A stretch of 64,000 bases of DNA from an uncultured Myxococcales bacterium. GTDB taxonomy: Bacteria; Myxococcota_A; UBA9042. Every line of letters begins with the position of its first letter. Position 1 is the stretch's first letter. Below the pieces are notes generated by a model. The model did not search any database and was not told the origin of the DNA. It saw only the letters and a program-made list of their open reading frames with translations. The stretch is taken from the NCBI GenBank assembly GCA_903955385.1, contig CAJBNH010000032.1, positions 62,001 through 126,000 on the forward strand. Reading direction: 5' to 3'. A program made the position numbers and the translations under genes. Positions 51,934-60,113 of the stretch are shown here, one piece after another.

Positions 51934-52644
51934 TCAGGCGGCCAGCGGGCGGTCCGACGTCTGGTGCTCTTCGGCAAGCGCCCGTTCTCGCGCCACAATC
52001 CGCGCAAGGAACAGCGCCAGCGCCAAGGCGTAATGGCACATCACCGACGGCAACGAGCCGTCCAGCCCGTTGGTCAGCAGCGCGGTCGCCACCGCAGGCA
52101 GCAGGAAGCCCAGCGTGCCGACCTGAACGTCGGACAGGTGCTGCCGCCGGACCTGGTCCTCGACCACGGGCATCGCCACCGCCGCGCCCACGATCATCCC
52201 CACCAAGCCGAGCTGGTAGTACATGCCGTACAGCAAATACAGGGGGTTGGGGTTGACGTAGCGGGCCACCACCACACTGCACACGGTTCGGCTGACAAAC
52301 GTCGGGTCAAAGGCGATCCAGCCGGTCAGGACCGTGGCGATGGTGAACATCCCCCGGACGACCCAACCGGGCCACTGCGCCTTGGACTGCGACAGCAGCA
52401 CGATGAGCGAGACGCCCACGGCCGGCAGCCAGACGATGTCGACGAACGCCAGACGCGCCCAGTTCGTGTTGTTCGGCTGTCCGCAGGCCGCCACCTCGAG
52501 AAACTGATAGCCGGCCAGCAGCAGCAGCAACACGCCGATCGGACGCAGGAACTCGCGTCTTCCAGGGCCGTGAAACGCAAACCAGGCGGCCGCGACTTCG
52601 AACAGGCCGGTGGCGATGGCCAGCTCAGGGATGTAGCCGTTCAT
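51934..52644 (-). CDS. Seven-helix membrane protein, unknown function
   Basis: 236 aa. Hydrophobic segments include LAIATGLFEVAAAWFAFHGP, FLRPIGVLLLLLAGYQFLEV, FVDIVWLPAVGVSLIVLLSQ, PLYLLYGMYYQLGLVGMIVG and a last helix before a polar tail. About seven membrane spans are expected. No motif or family recognised. The ccsBA fusion gene ends 46 bp upstream in the same direction, so the two may be co-transcribed; a role in cytochrome maturation is possible but unsupported. It converges on the PRMT-like gene with 19 bp between the stops. Confidence 0.6.
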   Translation of the reverse strand: MNGYIPELAIATGLFEVAAAWFAFHGPGRREFLRPIGVLLLLLAGYQFLEVAACGQPNNTNWARLAFVDIVWLPAVGVSLIVLLSQSKAQWPGWVVRGMFTIATVLTGWIAFDPTFVSRTVCSVVVARYVNPNPLYLLYGMYYQLGLVGMIVGAAVAMPVVEDQVRRQHLSDVQVGTLGFLLPAVATALLTNGLDGSLPSVMCHYALALALFLARIVARERALAEEHQTSDRPLAA

Positions 52645-52690
52645 CCAGGGACCTCCGTCCGCACCCGCAATCGCTGTCGGCGGCGTGCCT

Positions 52691-55039
52691 CTACTGCTCG
52701 GCAGCCCCGCGGCTGCGGCGGATCAGCCAGGCGCTGACCAGGAACGCGACCTCGGCGACGGCGACCGTGACCATCCAGAACACGACGTCCGAGCCGCCGA
52801 AGCCGTACGAGTGCATGCCGGACGCCAGCACGTAGTTCACGCCGATGTAGGTCATCAGGATCATCCAGAACGCGGCGATACTGGCGACGGCGACACCGAA
52901 GTTGCCCAGCCACTTGTCGAAGCGGCCGTGCAGGATCGCCATGTAGGCCAGGAACGCGATGAGCGACCAGACCTCCTTGGGATCCCAGCCCCAGTAGCGG
53001 CCCCACGACGATGCGGCCCAGATCGAGCCCGTCAGGATGCCCGCAATCAGCAGGATCGACCCCACGAACATGTACCAGTAGTTCAGGTCGGCCATCGCCT
53101 GCGCTTTGTGCTGCTTGCCGGGGAACATGCCCAAGCCGATCTGCATGTGCGCGACGAACACGCCCAGCGCCAACACAGCGTAACTGACCATGATGATCGG
53201 CACGTGGATGGCCAGCCAGGGCGTCCCCGACAGCACGGGCGGCATCGGGTGGATGAAGCCGTCCATGGGCAGCAGATCGACCAGCAGCATCGTCAGCGCC
53301 GACATGGCGGTCGCGTTGAAGATGACCAAGCGGTTGCGCATGAAGATCGAGGCGATGATGGCGAAGAAGCCGACGCCCCATCCCAGAAACAGCAGCGATT
53401 CGAACATGTTGGAGGCGGGGATGCGGTCAGCGATCAGCCAGCGCTGCGCGATGCCCCATGTCATGGCCGCCGAGCCGAGCACGAGACCGGAGACCGCGGC
53501 GATGTCGGCCCACTTGCGCGAACGCCGCCAGGTCAGGTAGCCGAACACGGCCGAGGGCACCAGCACCAGCCACGCAAGCCGCCAAGGATCGACTTGGTTG
53601 TAGGTGATCTCCCGAGAGATGGCGGCCTCGCTGGGGTAGTGGCCAGGCGTCTTGCCGGCGCGGATCGCCGTCTGCGCGGCCAGCAGGTCGGCGGGCGTGA
53701 CCATGGGAGACGGCACGCTCCAGCGCTCGGGCCGGGTGGCGGCGGGCACGGGGCGAATCGACTCGTGGTTCAGGAAGCCCTGGAACGCGACCAGCCGTTC
53801 TTCCAGCTTCTGCGCGTCTTTGTGCACCTTCTGCAGCGGCTTCTCGTCGTGCTCCAGTGCCTGCGCCTGGTCCAACAAGGCTGTCAGTGCGCGGTTCTGC
53901 ACCAGACCCTGAAACGACCCGAAGCCCGTGGCCGGCACGCCGATGTGGCCCGCAACGGAGTCCGGCAGCGCGATGATCAGTGCCGTGGCCCAGTAGCTGG
54001 AGTCAAATGTCCAGCCGGCCACCATCTCGACCGGGTCCATGTTCCACGGGCGCCACTCGCCGGTGACCTTGTGGACCACCTCGCGCGCCATCGTGTCCAA
54101 CGGCATCTCGCGGCCGTCGTGCTGCACGGGCAGGCGGCGCAGCGTCTCGACCTGGGCGTCGGTCAGCAGATCGGGGATGGGGGCGGCCTGCAGCGACGGC
54201 GCGATCGCCAGCGAAGCCAGTGCGGCCGCCAGCAGGGCCACCGGAACGGCCGCGGTCTTGGCCTTTTTGGCCGCCGCGATCTGCGCTTGGGCCGCGTCCA
54301 CGATGCGCTTCTGGATGATGCGCGTCGTCAGCACCACGCACATGCCCAGCACCAGCAGGAGATAGCCCAGGAACACGATCTTCTCGCCCGGGTCCTTCGA
54401 CACCGACAGCACGGTCATGTCACTGCCGCCGGGGCCGACGCCTTCCTGATAGCTGGATTGGAACAGGCTGAAGTCTTTGAAGGTCAATTGCTTGTTCATC
54501 TCGATGTCCGCATGGAACGGTGCGCCCTGCGGCGGCGTCACGGTCACCTTGCTGCGAAACATCGCGGGTCGCATCGTGCCGGGATAGCGATCGATCTCGA
54601 AGGCGTTGAGCTTGACCTTGTAGCCCAGATCGACCGGAACGCCCTTGTCGCCGTGGGGAAAGGTCAGGAAAGTGGTGCTGTCTTCCCCTTCGTACAGGGC
54701 CAGCTGGCCCTCGACCTTCCACTGGTCGGTGGCAAAGGCGCCGCCCAGGATCAGCACCATCGACAGGTGCGTCAGGGCGAAGCCGATGCGCCAGCGCGTC
54801 CCGATGCCGCGGTCGATGATCGCGGCCAGCGTGTTCAGCGCGAACAGGCCCAGCAGTGCCTGAAACCAGGTCGCGTAGTAGACCACGCGGGCCGCCTCGG
54901 CGTTCTGCATCGACTCGATGACGGTGCCGGCGCCGAGCGCCAGACACAGGACGACGAGCAGGACCACGGTCAATTTGAGCGAGGAGAGAAGGCGGAAAGC
55001 TGCAGAAAGCATGGGCAATGTTCCAGTATTGGAGGACAC
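52691..55039 (-). CDS. ccsBA: Cytochrome c biogenesis ResB-CcsA fusion (CcsBA)
   Basis: 782 aa. The N-terminal part is ResB/Ccs1: LLSSLKLTVVLLVVLCLALG, WKVEGQLALYEGEDSTTFL and a large periplasmic domain ending with LLLVLGMCVVLTT. After a periplasmic linker of about 200 residues comes CcsA, with SSWGRYWGWDPKEVWSLI, the tryptophan-rich WWD haem-binding segment, flanked by hydrophobic helices with His residues. The fusion exports haem and attaches it to c-type cytochromes (System II). The start is uncertain: GTG at 55039 or ATG at 55012 (MLSAAFRLLSSLK). The gene is followed by a membrane protein. Confidence 0.9.
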   Translation of the reverse strand: MSSNTGTLPMLSAAFRLLSSLKLTVVLLVVLCLALGAGTVIESMQNAEAARVVYYATWFQALLGLFALNTLAAIIDRGIGTRWRIGFALTHLSMVLILGGAFATDQWKVEGQLALYEGEDSTTFLTFPHGDKGVPVDLGYKVKLNAFEIDRYPGTMRPAMFRSKVTVTPPQGAPFHADIEMNKQLTFKDFSLFQSSYQEGVGPGGSDMTVLSVSKDPGEKIVFLGYLLLVLGMCVVLTTRIIQKRIVDAAQAQIAAAKKAKTAAVPVALLAAALASLAIAPSLQAAPIPDLLTDAQVETLRRLPVQHDGREMPLDTMAREVVHKVTGEWRPWNMDPVEMVAGWTFDSSYWATALIIALPDSVAGHIGVPATGFGSFQGLVQNRALTALLDQAQALEHDEKPLQKVHKDAQKLEERLVAFQGFLNHESIRPVPAATRPERWSVPSPMVTPADLLAAQTAIRAGKTPGHYPSEAAISREITYNQVDPWRLAWLVLVPSAVFGYLTWRRSRKWADIAAVSGLVLGSAAMTWGIAQRWLIADRIPASNMFESLLFLGWGVGFFAIIASIFMRNRLVIFNATAMSALTMLLVDLLPMDGFIHPMPPVLSGTPWLAIHVPIIMVSYAVLALGVFVAHMQIGLGMFPGKQHKAQAMADLNYWYMFVGSILLIAGILTGSIWAASSWGRYWGWDPKEVWSLIAFLAYMAILHGRFDKWLGNFGVAVASIAAFWMILMTYIGVNYVLASGMHSYGFGGSDVVFWMVTVAVAEVAFLVSAWLIRRSRGAAEQ

Positions 55040-55213
55040 GGGGGGGCCTCGGTCCTGAGGGGGCCCGGGACGCCAACGCGCGCGAACTTTACCGTGAGTC
55101 TGCCCAAACGCCTATCCCCTGCGTGGGCTGAGCAGGCGAAAGTCGGGTGTAGCGGGTCCGAATCTCTCCGCGCCCGGTTGTCGGGATTCGCGCATTGGGG
55201 CGGCCCAAGTATC

Positions 55214-55242
55214 TTGCCGTTTGCCTCCCGGGTGCCTAGAGT
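55214..55242 (+). promoter_or_regulatory. Candidate sigma70-type promoter for the IgGFc-type lipoprotein
   Basis: TTGCCG at 55214-55219, exactly 17 nt, then TAGAGT at 55237-55242; each box matches four of six consensus positions. Transcription would start near 55249, about 57 nt before the ATG at 55306. The layout resembles the weaker candidate before the Cys-repeat gene (CCTAG-type -10). Confidence 0.4.
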
Positions 55243-55305
55243 TCAGTCGCGGCCGCGGTGCCCCCCGCAAGCGGCAGTGCTGTGCGTCTTTCGGAGGAAC
55301 CCGTC

Positions 55306-57624
55306 ATGTCCGCTTCCCTTCTTCGTTCGTCTGCCCGTTGTGCCGTTGTGCTGTCGGCGTTGGCGTTTGTCGCGCTTCTGGGCGCGTGCAGCCAAGCCAA
55401 CACCCTGCCGCAGGGCGACGCCACGACGCTGCCCGACACCACGCCGGACACCAAGGTCGATGTTCCGCTGGCCGATGGCACCGATCTGGTCGACTCGACC
55501 GATCTGGACGTCCCCGCCGACGAATACACGGGCCCCGCGTGCACGACCACCTCAGCCTGCAAGGAGGTCAGCGGCAATCCGTACTGCAACGTCGCGCAGA
55601 AGAAGTGCGTCGAGTGCCTGTTCGATCTGCACTGCACCGACGGCAAGACCTGCAAGTCCAACGTCTGCACCGACGTCAGCTGCGTGCCGGGGACGTCGAA
55701 GTGCGCCGGCCAGTTCCTGGAGGTGTGCGCCGCCGACGGCAAGAGCGTCGAGCAGCAGGCGTGCCCCGACGACAAGCCCTTCTGCACCGGCGACAAGTGC
55801 CGCGCGTGCGAGCCCAACAAGCTGTTCTGCCAGAAGGCCGCTGCGTCGGGCGGCACCAGCATGGCCGTGCTGCAGTGCAACGCGGACGGCAGCGCCTCGA
55901 CGACCAAGGAGACCTGCAAGGCCGGCACCATCTGCACCGGCCAGAAGTGCCAGGCGTGCGTGCCCGGGACCCGCTCGTGCTTGGGCGACACCGCCATGGA
56001 GTGCGCGTCCGACGGCACCGGCTTCCAGGTGGCTCAGGACTGCTCCAAGGGCGGCTGGACCTGTCTGGGCGGCCTTTGCGTCAACGCTTGCGCCAGCGAC
56101 ATCAAGTCGAACACCAACGTCGGCTGCGACTACTGGGCCGTCGACCTGGACAACGCCTTGGAAGTGAACTCGGCCGGCGTGTACGACGCGCAGAACGCGC
56201 AGTTCTCCGTCATCGTGTCGAATACCTCGGCCAACCCCGCGATCGTCGACGTGACGCTGGGCGTGGACAAGACGGCGACGGGCGCCAAGACCAAGCAGTG
56301 GACGGTGCAGCCCAAGGCCTTGCAGATCATCAACTTGCCAGACCCCAGCTGGCAGATCCCCAACCAGAATCAGGACGGCACGAACATCAACAGCCGCGTC
56401 TACCGCATCCAGGCCAGCCAGCCGATCGTCGCCTATCAGTTCAATCCGCTGCAGAACTACGGCGTGTTTTCCAACGACGCCTCGCTGCTGCTGCCGACCA
56501 ACAGCTTGGGCACCAAGTACTACATCCTCAGCCGCCAGCAGGACGGCAACTACCGCAGCTACATCAACATCATCGCCACCCTGCCCGGCGTCACCAACGT
56601 CAAGGTGGTGCCGTCGGCGCGAACGCTGGCGGGACCGAACGTGCCGGCGATGGAAAAGGGCCAGTCCAAGTCGTTCCAGCTCAAGCAGGGCGAGTCGCTC
56701 AACATCGAGTCGGATCAGGAAAAGGCAGACTTGACGGGCACCTACATCGAGTCCGACCGCTCCGTGGCGGTGTTCGGCGGCTCCGAGGCCAGCAACTCCC
56801 CGACCTTCGGCAACTGCGTCCCTAGCGGCGTCGGCACCAAGAAGGTTTGCGCGTCGACGGTGCTGGACGGCTCTGGCGGCACACCTTGCACCAAGGACAC
56901 CGACTGCGAGGCCGAGTGCTGCTCTGACCACCTGGAGGAGCAGATGTTCCCCGTGACCGCGTGGGGCAAGCAGTACGTGGGCGGTCGGCTGCAGCCGCGC
57001 GGCAAGGAGCGCGACGCGTGGCGCATCCTGGCCGCCGAGAACGGCACCAAGGTCACGCTGACCCCGGCCATCGCCACGGTGCCGATGCTCAGCGCCGGAC
57101 AGTGGTACGAGTTCGAGACCGACAAGGACTTCATGATCCAGGCCGACAAGCCGATTCAGGTCGGCCAGTACATGGCCAGCTCGTACGCGACCGTCACCAA
57201 GGGCACGGCGACCTGCACCAGCGACTCGCAGTGCGTGACCCAGCACGGCTTCATGGCCAAGTGCGAGTACGGCGGGACCCAGAAGTACTGCGCGCCGATC
57301 GGTGACCCGTCGCTGATCCTCGGCGTGGCCACCGACCAATACCTGGACAAGTACCTGTTCCTGGTGCCCGACAAGTACAAGTTCAACTACATCAACATCT
57401 TGGCTCCTCAGGGTGCCGTGTCGACCATCGACGGCATCGGCATCGCGCCGCAGGCGTTCGTCTCCGTCCCGGGCACCGGCTGGATGGTGGCGCGCATGCT
57501 CATCGCGGCGGGCACGCACCGGCTTGAGACGTCCCAGAAGGCCGGGCTGCTGGTGTACGGCTACGACGACGACGTCAGCTACGGCTATCCGGGCGGCGCG
57601 GGCATGGCGATCAACCAGCCGTAA
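55306..57624 (+). CDS. IgGFc-binding-type surface lipoprotein with Cys-rich head
   Basis: 772 aa; CGGAGGAAC precedes the ATG. Signal CAVVLSALAFVALLGAC gives a lipidated Cys, followed by an Asp/Thr-rich linker. Residues about 75-265 are Cys-rich (C-x-DGK-type repeats such as CLFDLHCTDGKTCKSNVC). From about 280 come beta-propeller-like repeats: VYRIQASQPIVAYQFNPLQ, ASLLLPTNSLGTKYYILSR, GTYIESDRSVAVFGGSEASN and QWYEFETDKDFMIQADKPI. IQASQPIVAYQFNPL is typical of the bacterial IgGFc-binding N-terminal domain. These proteins are predicted surface adhesins in Myxococcota; the actual ligand is unknown. Confidence 0.82.
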   Translation: MSASLLRSSARCAVVLSALAFVALLGACSQANTLPQGDATTLPDTTPDTKVDVPLADGTDLVDSTDLDVPADEYTGPACTTTSACKEVSGNPYCNVAQKKCVECLFDLHCTDGKTCKSNVCTDVSCVPGTSKCAGQFLEVCAADGKSVEQQACPDDKPFCTGDKCRACEPNKLFCQKAAASGGTSMAVLQCNADGSASTTKETCKAGTICTGQKCQACVPGTRSCLGDTAMECASDGTGFQVAQDCSKGGWTCLGGLCVNACASDIKSNTNVGCDYWAVDLDNALEVNSAGVYDAQNAQFSVIVSNTSANPAIVDVTLGVDKTATGAKTKQWTVQPKALQIINLPDPSWQIPNQNQDGTNINSRVYRIQASQPIVAYQFNPLQNYGVFSNDASLLLPTNSLGTKYYILSRQQDGNYRSYINIIATLPGVTNVKVVPSARTLAGPNVPAMEKGQSKSFQLKQGESLNIESDQEKADLTGTYIESDRSVAVFGGSEASNSPTFGNCVPSGVGTKKVCASTVLDGSGGTPCTKDTDCEAECCSDHLEEQMFPVTAWGKQYVGGRLQPRGKERDAWRILAAENGTKVTLTPAIATVPMLSAGQWYEFETDKDFMIQADKPIQVGQYMASSYATVTKGTATCTSDSQCVTQHGFMAKCEYGGTQKYCAPIGDPSLILGVATDQYLDKYLFLVPDKYKFNYINILAPQGAVSTIDGIGIAPQAFVSVPGTGWMVARMLIAAGTHRLETSQKAGLLVYGYDDDVSYGYPGGAGMAINQP

Positions 57625-58060
57625 GCGACGAGTCTACCTCCGCTTCTTCATGGGCAAGACAACGGCCGGACGGTCGAGTGACCTCTGGTGGTGGCGTCTG
57701 CGCGCTTGCGCGATGCCGTGCAGTCGTGGGGACGACGGCGACGCGTCGCATTCTTGATCGGCGCCGCGGACCAGACCCGGCAGACCGACCCAAAATGAAA
57801 CGCCACGGGGATTAATTCTGAGACTGTCCCAAACTGGGGGGACAGTGCCAATGATTTCCATTTCAGCTTTGGGGAACACTCGAAAAGCCAAAAGATAATC
57901 AGCATTTGCAATTAATATCTTGCACCGGTGAATCCAAATCCCAAGCTGCCGACTCATACTGCGCACGGTGAGCAGGAAATCCCGTTCCTCTCCCACCCTC
58001 TCCATAGTGGACAGAGGGTTACGACCGCAAATTCCCCCAAGACAAAGGAACCGTCCTCCA
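57625..58060. other. 436-bp intergenic region, AT-richer in its second half
   Basis: No convincing gene. From about 57795 the base composition drops well below that of the window (for example AAAAGCCAAAAGATAATCAG and TTGCAATTAATATCTTGC near 57885-57922). It includes GATAAT at 57894-57899 and TAATAT at 57913-57918, possible -10 elements for the fimbrial operon that begins at 58061, with no good -35. A perfect inverted repeat lies at 57823-57846. A leftward open frame here shows no family signature and I treat it as spurious. Confidence 0.5.
57823..57846. repeat. Perfect 8-bp inverted repeat ACTGTCCC/GGGACAGT
   Basis: ACTGTCCC at 57823-57830, spacer AAACTGGG, GGGACAGT at 57839-57846. It lies in the AT-richer intergenic region between the IgGFc-type gene and the chaperone-usher operon. 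No T-run follows on either strand, so it is not a standard terminator. It may be a REP-like element or an operator. Confidence 0.6.
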
Positions 58061-58597
58061 ATGACCAAGACCCTCTTCATTCGCTCGTTCGTTGCCGTCT
58101 CTGCCCTCGCCGCCTTTGCCGCTCCTGCAGCTCAGGCCGCCACCCAGACCGTCCCCTGCACCGTGACGCTCGTCACGCCCCTCTCGATTGGCAATACCGT
58201 CAGCATGAACTTCGGCACCCTGTCGGCGCCGACCACCGACGACCAGACGTTTGCCCTGTCGTCCACCGATGCCGCCGTCACCGCCGGTGCAGGCGATGGC
58301 AAGGTGTTTGCTGACGGCGCCCGCGCCGCCGGATCGATCACGGTGACGGGTGCCAAGGGCAAGAAGATCAACGTCACGGGCGCCATCAGCAACTGGGATG
58401 GCTCCGGCGTCTCGAACACGGCGGACACGCTCGACATCAACGGCGTCATCGGCGCCGGCACGACCGCCCGATCGCTGACGATCGACGCGACGTCCGGCAC
58501 CGTCGTCTGCAAGGTCGGCACCGGCATCACCATCACCAAGGGCACGGCTGCCGGCGTCCACGCCGCCACGCTGACGCTCACGGTCGTCTACGAGTAG
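58061..58597 (+). CDS. DUF4402-type secreted subunit (fimbrial)
   Basis: 178 aa. Signal FIRSFVAVSALAAFAAPAAQA, then a beta-sandwich with VPCTVTLVTPLSIGNTVSMN, FGTLSAPTTDDQTF, NVTGAISNWDG and a C-terminal strand HAATLTLTVVYE. The start of the mature part (v-l-tpL-i-nt-sMnFGtl) is the DUF4402 pattern. Such proteins are often encoded beside chaperone-usher genes as structural subunits. The ATG at 58061 follows AAAGGAACCGTCCTCCA. First gene of a four-gene rightward operon. Confidence 0.8.
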   Translation: MTKTLFIRSFVAVSALAAFAAPAAQAATQTVPCTVTLVTPLSIGNTVSMNFGTLSAPTTDDQTFALSSTDAAVTAGAGDGKVFADGARAAGSITVTGAKGKKINVTGAISNWDGSGVSNTADTLDINGVIGAGTTARSLTIDATSGTVVCKVGTGITITKGTAAGVHAATLTLTVVYE

Positions 58598-58643
58598 CGG
58601 CGACCTGGGTGTCTGCCTTCTTCCTCGTTGCCAGGTTTGTCTC

Positions 58644-59180
58644 ATGACGTTCGTCTCGACCCAGTCAGCCACGCGCTTCGATGCGCGATTCCTGAGACGG
58701 CTTGCGCTGTTTGGGGCGGTGTGTGGCGGTGCGTTGGCCGTGATGGCCGCGCCCGCCCACGCCGCCGTCAGTATCTCCGTGACCCCCGTGCACTTCGGGA
58801 CGCTGGCCAAGCCCACCACCGGCAGCGCGGCCTTTGTGCTGAATCCTGCCAGCGGAATTGTGACCACGACCCAGACCAGCGCCGGGGCTTGGGTGTTCGG
58901 CCTCAGCTACAGCTGCTCCGCCACCCTGACCGGCGGCAATCCCGGGTCCAAGTATCTGGTGACGGTCACCTGGGCGACCAAGCCGCCGACCGGCATCACG
59001 TTGTCGGCCCCGACCATCTCGCCCAACACCGACACGAGCAACCCCGGACTCGACAAGGAACGCATCGTGGCTGGCCCCACCGGGACGGCGACGTTCCGGG
59101 TGGCCGGCAGGATCACCGTGTCCTCGACGGCCGCGCTCGGCACCAACATCGCACTGCCCAACCTGATTCTGTCCTACTAG
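58644..59180 (+). CDS. DUF4402-like second fimbrial subunit
   Basis: 178 aa. Signal RRLALFGAVCGGALAVMAAPAHA. The mature part begins VSISVTPVHFGTLAKPTTGS, the same v-FGtl opening as the preceding subunit, followed by beta strands (GAWVFGLSYSCSATLTGGNP, GTATFRVAGRITVSSTAALG) and the end LPNLILSY. Length is almost identical to the first subunit and the two are probably paralogues in one pilus. The gap to the first subunit is 46 bp. Confidence 0.7.
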   Translation: MTFVSTQSATRFDARFLRRLALFGAVCGGALAVMAAPAHAAVSISVTPVHFGTLAKPTTGSAAFVLNPASGIVTTTQTSAGAWVFGLSYSCSATLTGGNPGSKYLVTVTWATKPPTGITLSAPTISPNTDTSNPGLDKERIVAGPTGTATFRVAGRITVSSTAALGTNIALPNLILSY

Positions 59181-59210
59181 GGCCCCGCACGCGGGCGACC
59201 GGAGCACTCC

Positions 59211-60080
59211 ATGCTGAAGCCTCCTTCGACTTCTCCAGTCGCGCTGGCCGTGGCGGTCCTTGTGGCGGCCCTGACCGGGGCGGCGCACCCCGCCGTTGCG
59301 GCCCCTGACGCGAGCCAAGGGCGCGCCGAAATCACCCTGTTCCCCACCCGGGTCGTCCTCGAGGGGTCGGACCGGTCGGCCGACATCACCGTCAACAACG
59401 GCGGCAGCGTGGCAGGGGCCTTCCGCGTCGGCTTCACGTTCGTGCGCATGGACCCGTCGGGCACCGTCCGCCAGGTCACCGACCTGAGTGACCGCGAGCG
59501 CTTGTCGGCCTCGCTGGTGCGGGTGTCGCCCCGCCAGTTCGTGCTGCAACCCTTTGGATCGCAAAGGGTCCGCATCGGCCTGCGCAAGCCTGCTGACCTT
59601 CCCGACGGCGAGTACCGCGTCAACCTGCACGTCGAGGAGATCCCCACCGGCGGCCCCCGTGCCGCAGGTGCGCCGGACGAGGCGTTCTCGGCGTCGGTCG
59701 TCATCATGACCGCGGTCTCCGTGCCGCTGATCGTGCGACACGGTCGTCTGGATGTGCACGTGACTCTGGCGGACCTGCACGTCGAGCATCCGGCGGGAAA
59801 GCCTGCCACCGTCTCTGTGACCCTGCTGCGGGATGGCAACCGCTCTGCTTACGGAGACTTGACCGCGACGTTTCAGCCCGCGGGGGCCAAAGCGCCGATC
59901 GAGGTCGCGCAGGTCAGGGGCGTGGCCGTTTACGCGGAGGTCGAGCGGCGGCCCATCCAGCTCGACGTGGCGGCCACCGCTCCTGCATCCCTGCGCGGCG
60001 GACGGCTGACCCTGTCGTACCGACTGCCCACTGAACAGGGCGGCGCCCTCATGGCTGAGTCTTCCGTCCTTCTGCCCTAG
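59211..60080 (+). CDS. Periplasmic pilus chaperone (PapD-like)
   Basis: 289 aa. A signal peptide (VALAVAVLVAALTGAAHPAVA) is followed by a two-domain Ig-like chaperone pattern: ITLFPTRVVLEGSDRSADIT (the G1-like strand region), VSPRQFVLQPFGSQRVRIGL (the phi-Q-phi subunit-binding strand), LPDGEYRVNLHVEEI and VVIMTAVSVPLIVRHG. Chaperones of the classical and alternative families donate a strand to pilus subunits and hand them to the usher. The second domain extends further than in PapD (about 230 aa mature). The operon context of two subunits and an usher supports the role. Confidence 0.8.
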   Translation: MLKPPSTSPVALAVAVLVAALTGAAHPAVAAPDASQGRAEITLFPTRVVLEGSDRSADITVNNGGSVAGAFRVGFTFVRMDPSGTVRQVTDLSDRERLSASLVRVSPRQFVLQPFGSQRVRIGLRKPADLPDGEYRVNLHVEEIPTGGPRAAGAPDEAFSASVVIMTAVSVPLIVRHGRLDVHVTLADLHVEHPAGKPATVSVTLLRDGNRSAYGDLTATFQPAGAKAPIEVAQVRGVAVYAEVERRPIQLDVAATAPASLRGGRLTLSYRLPTEQGGALMAESSVLLP

Positions 60081-60113
60081 CACGACCCCCTGAACGCGAT
60101 CTGGCGGCGAACC

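Noticed and set aside
52685-56167. A 1160-aa + strand frame across ccsBA and the IgGFc-type gene
   Set aside because: Antisense to the clear ResB-CcsA fusion; His/Gln/Arg-rich with no signature.
57634-58080. A 148-aa leftward frame in the AT-richer intergenic region
   Set aside because: No ribosome site, no family signature, and it overlaps the start of the fimbrial operon; treated as spurious.
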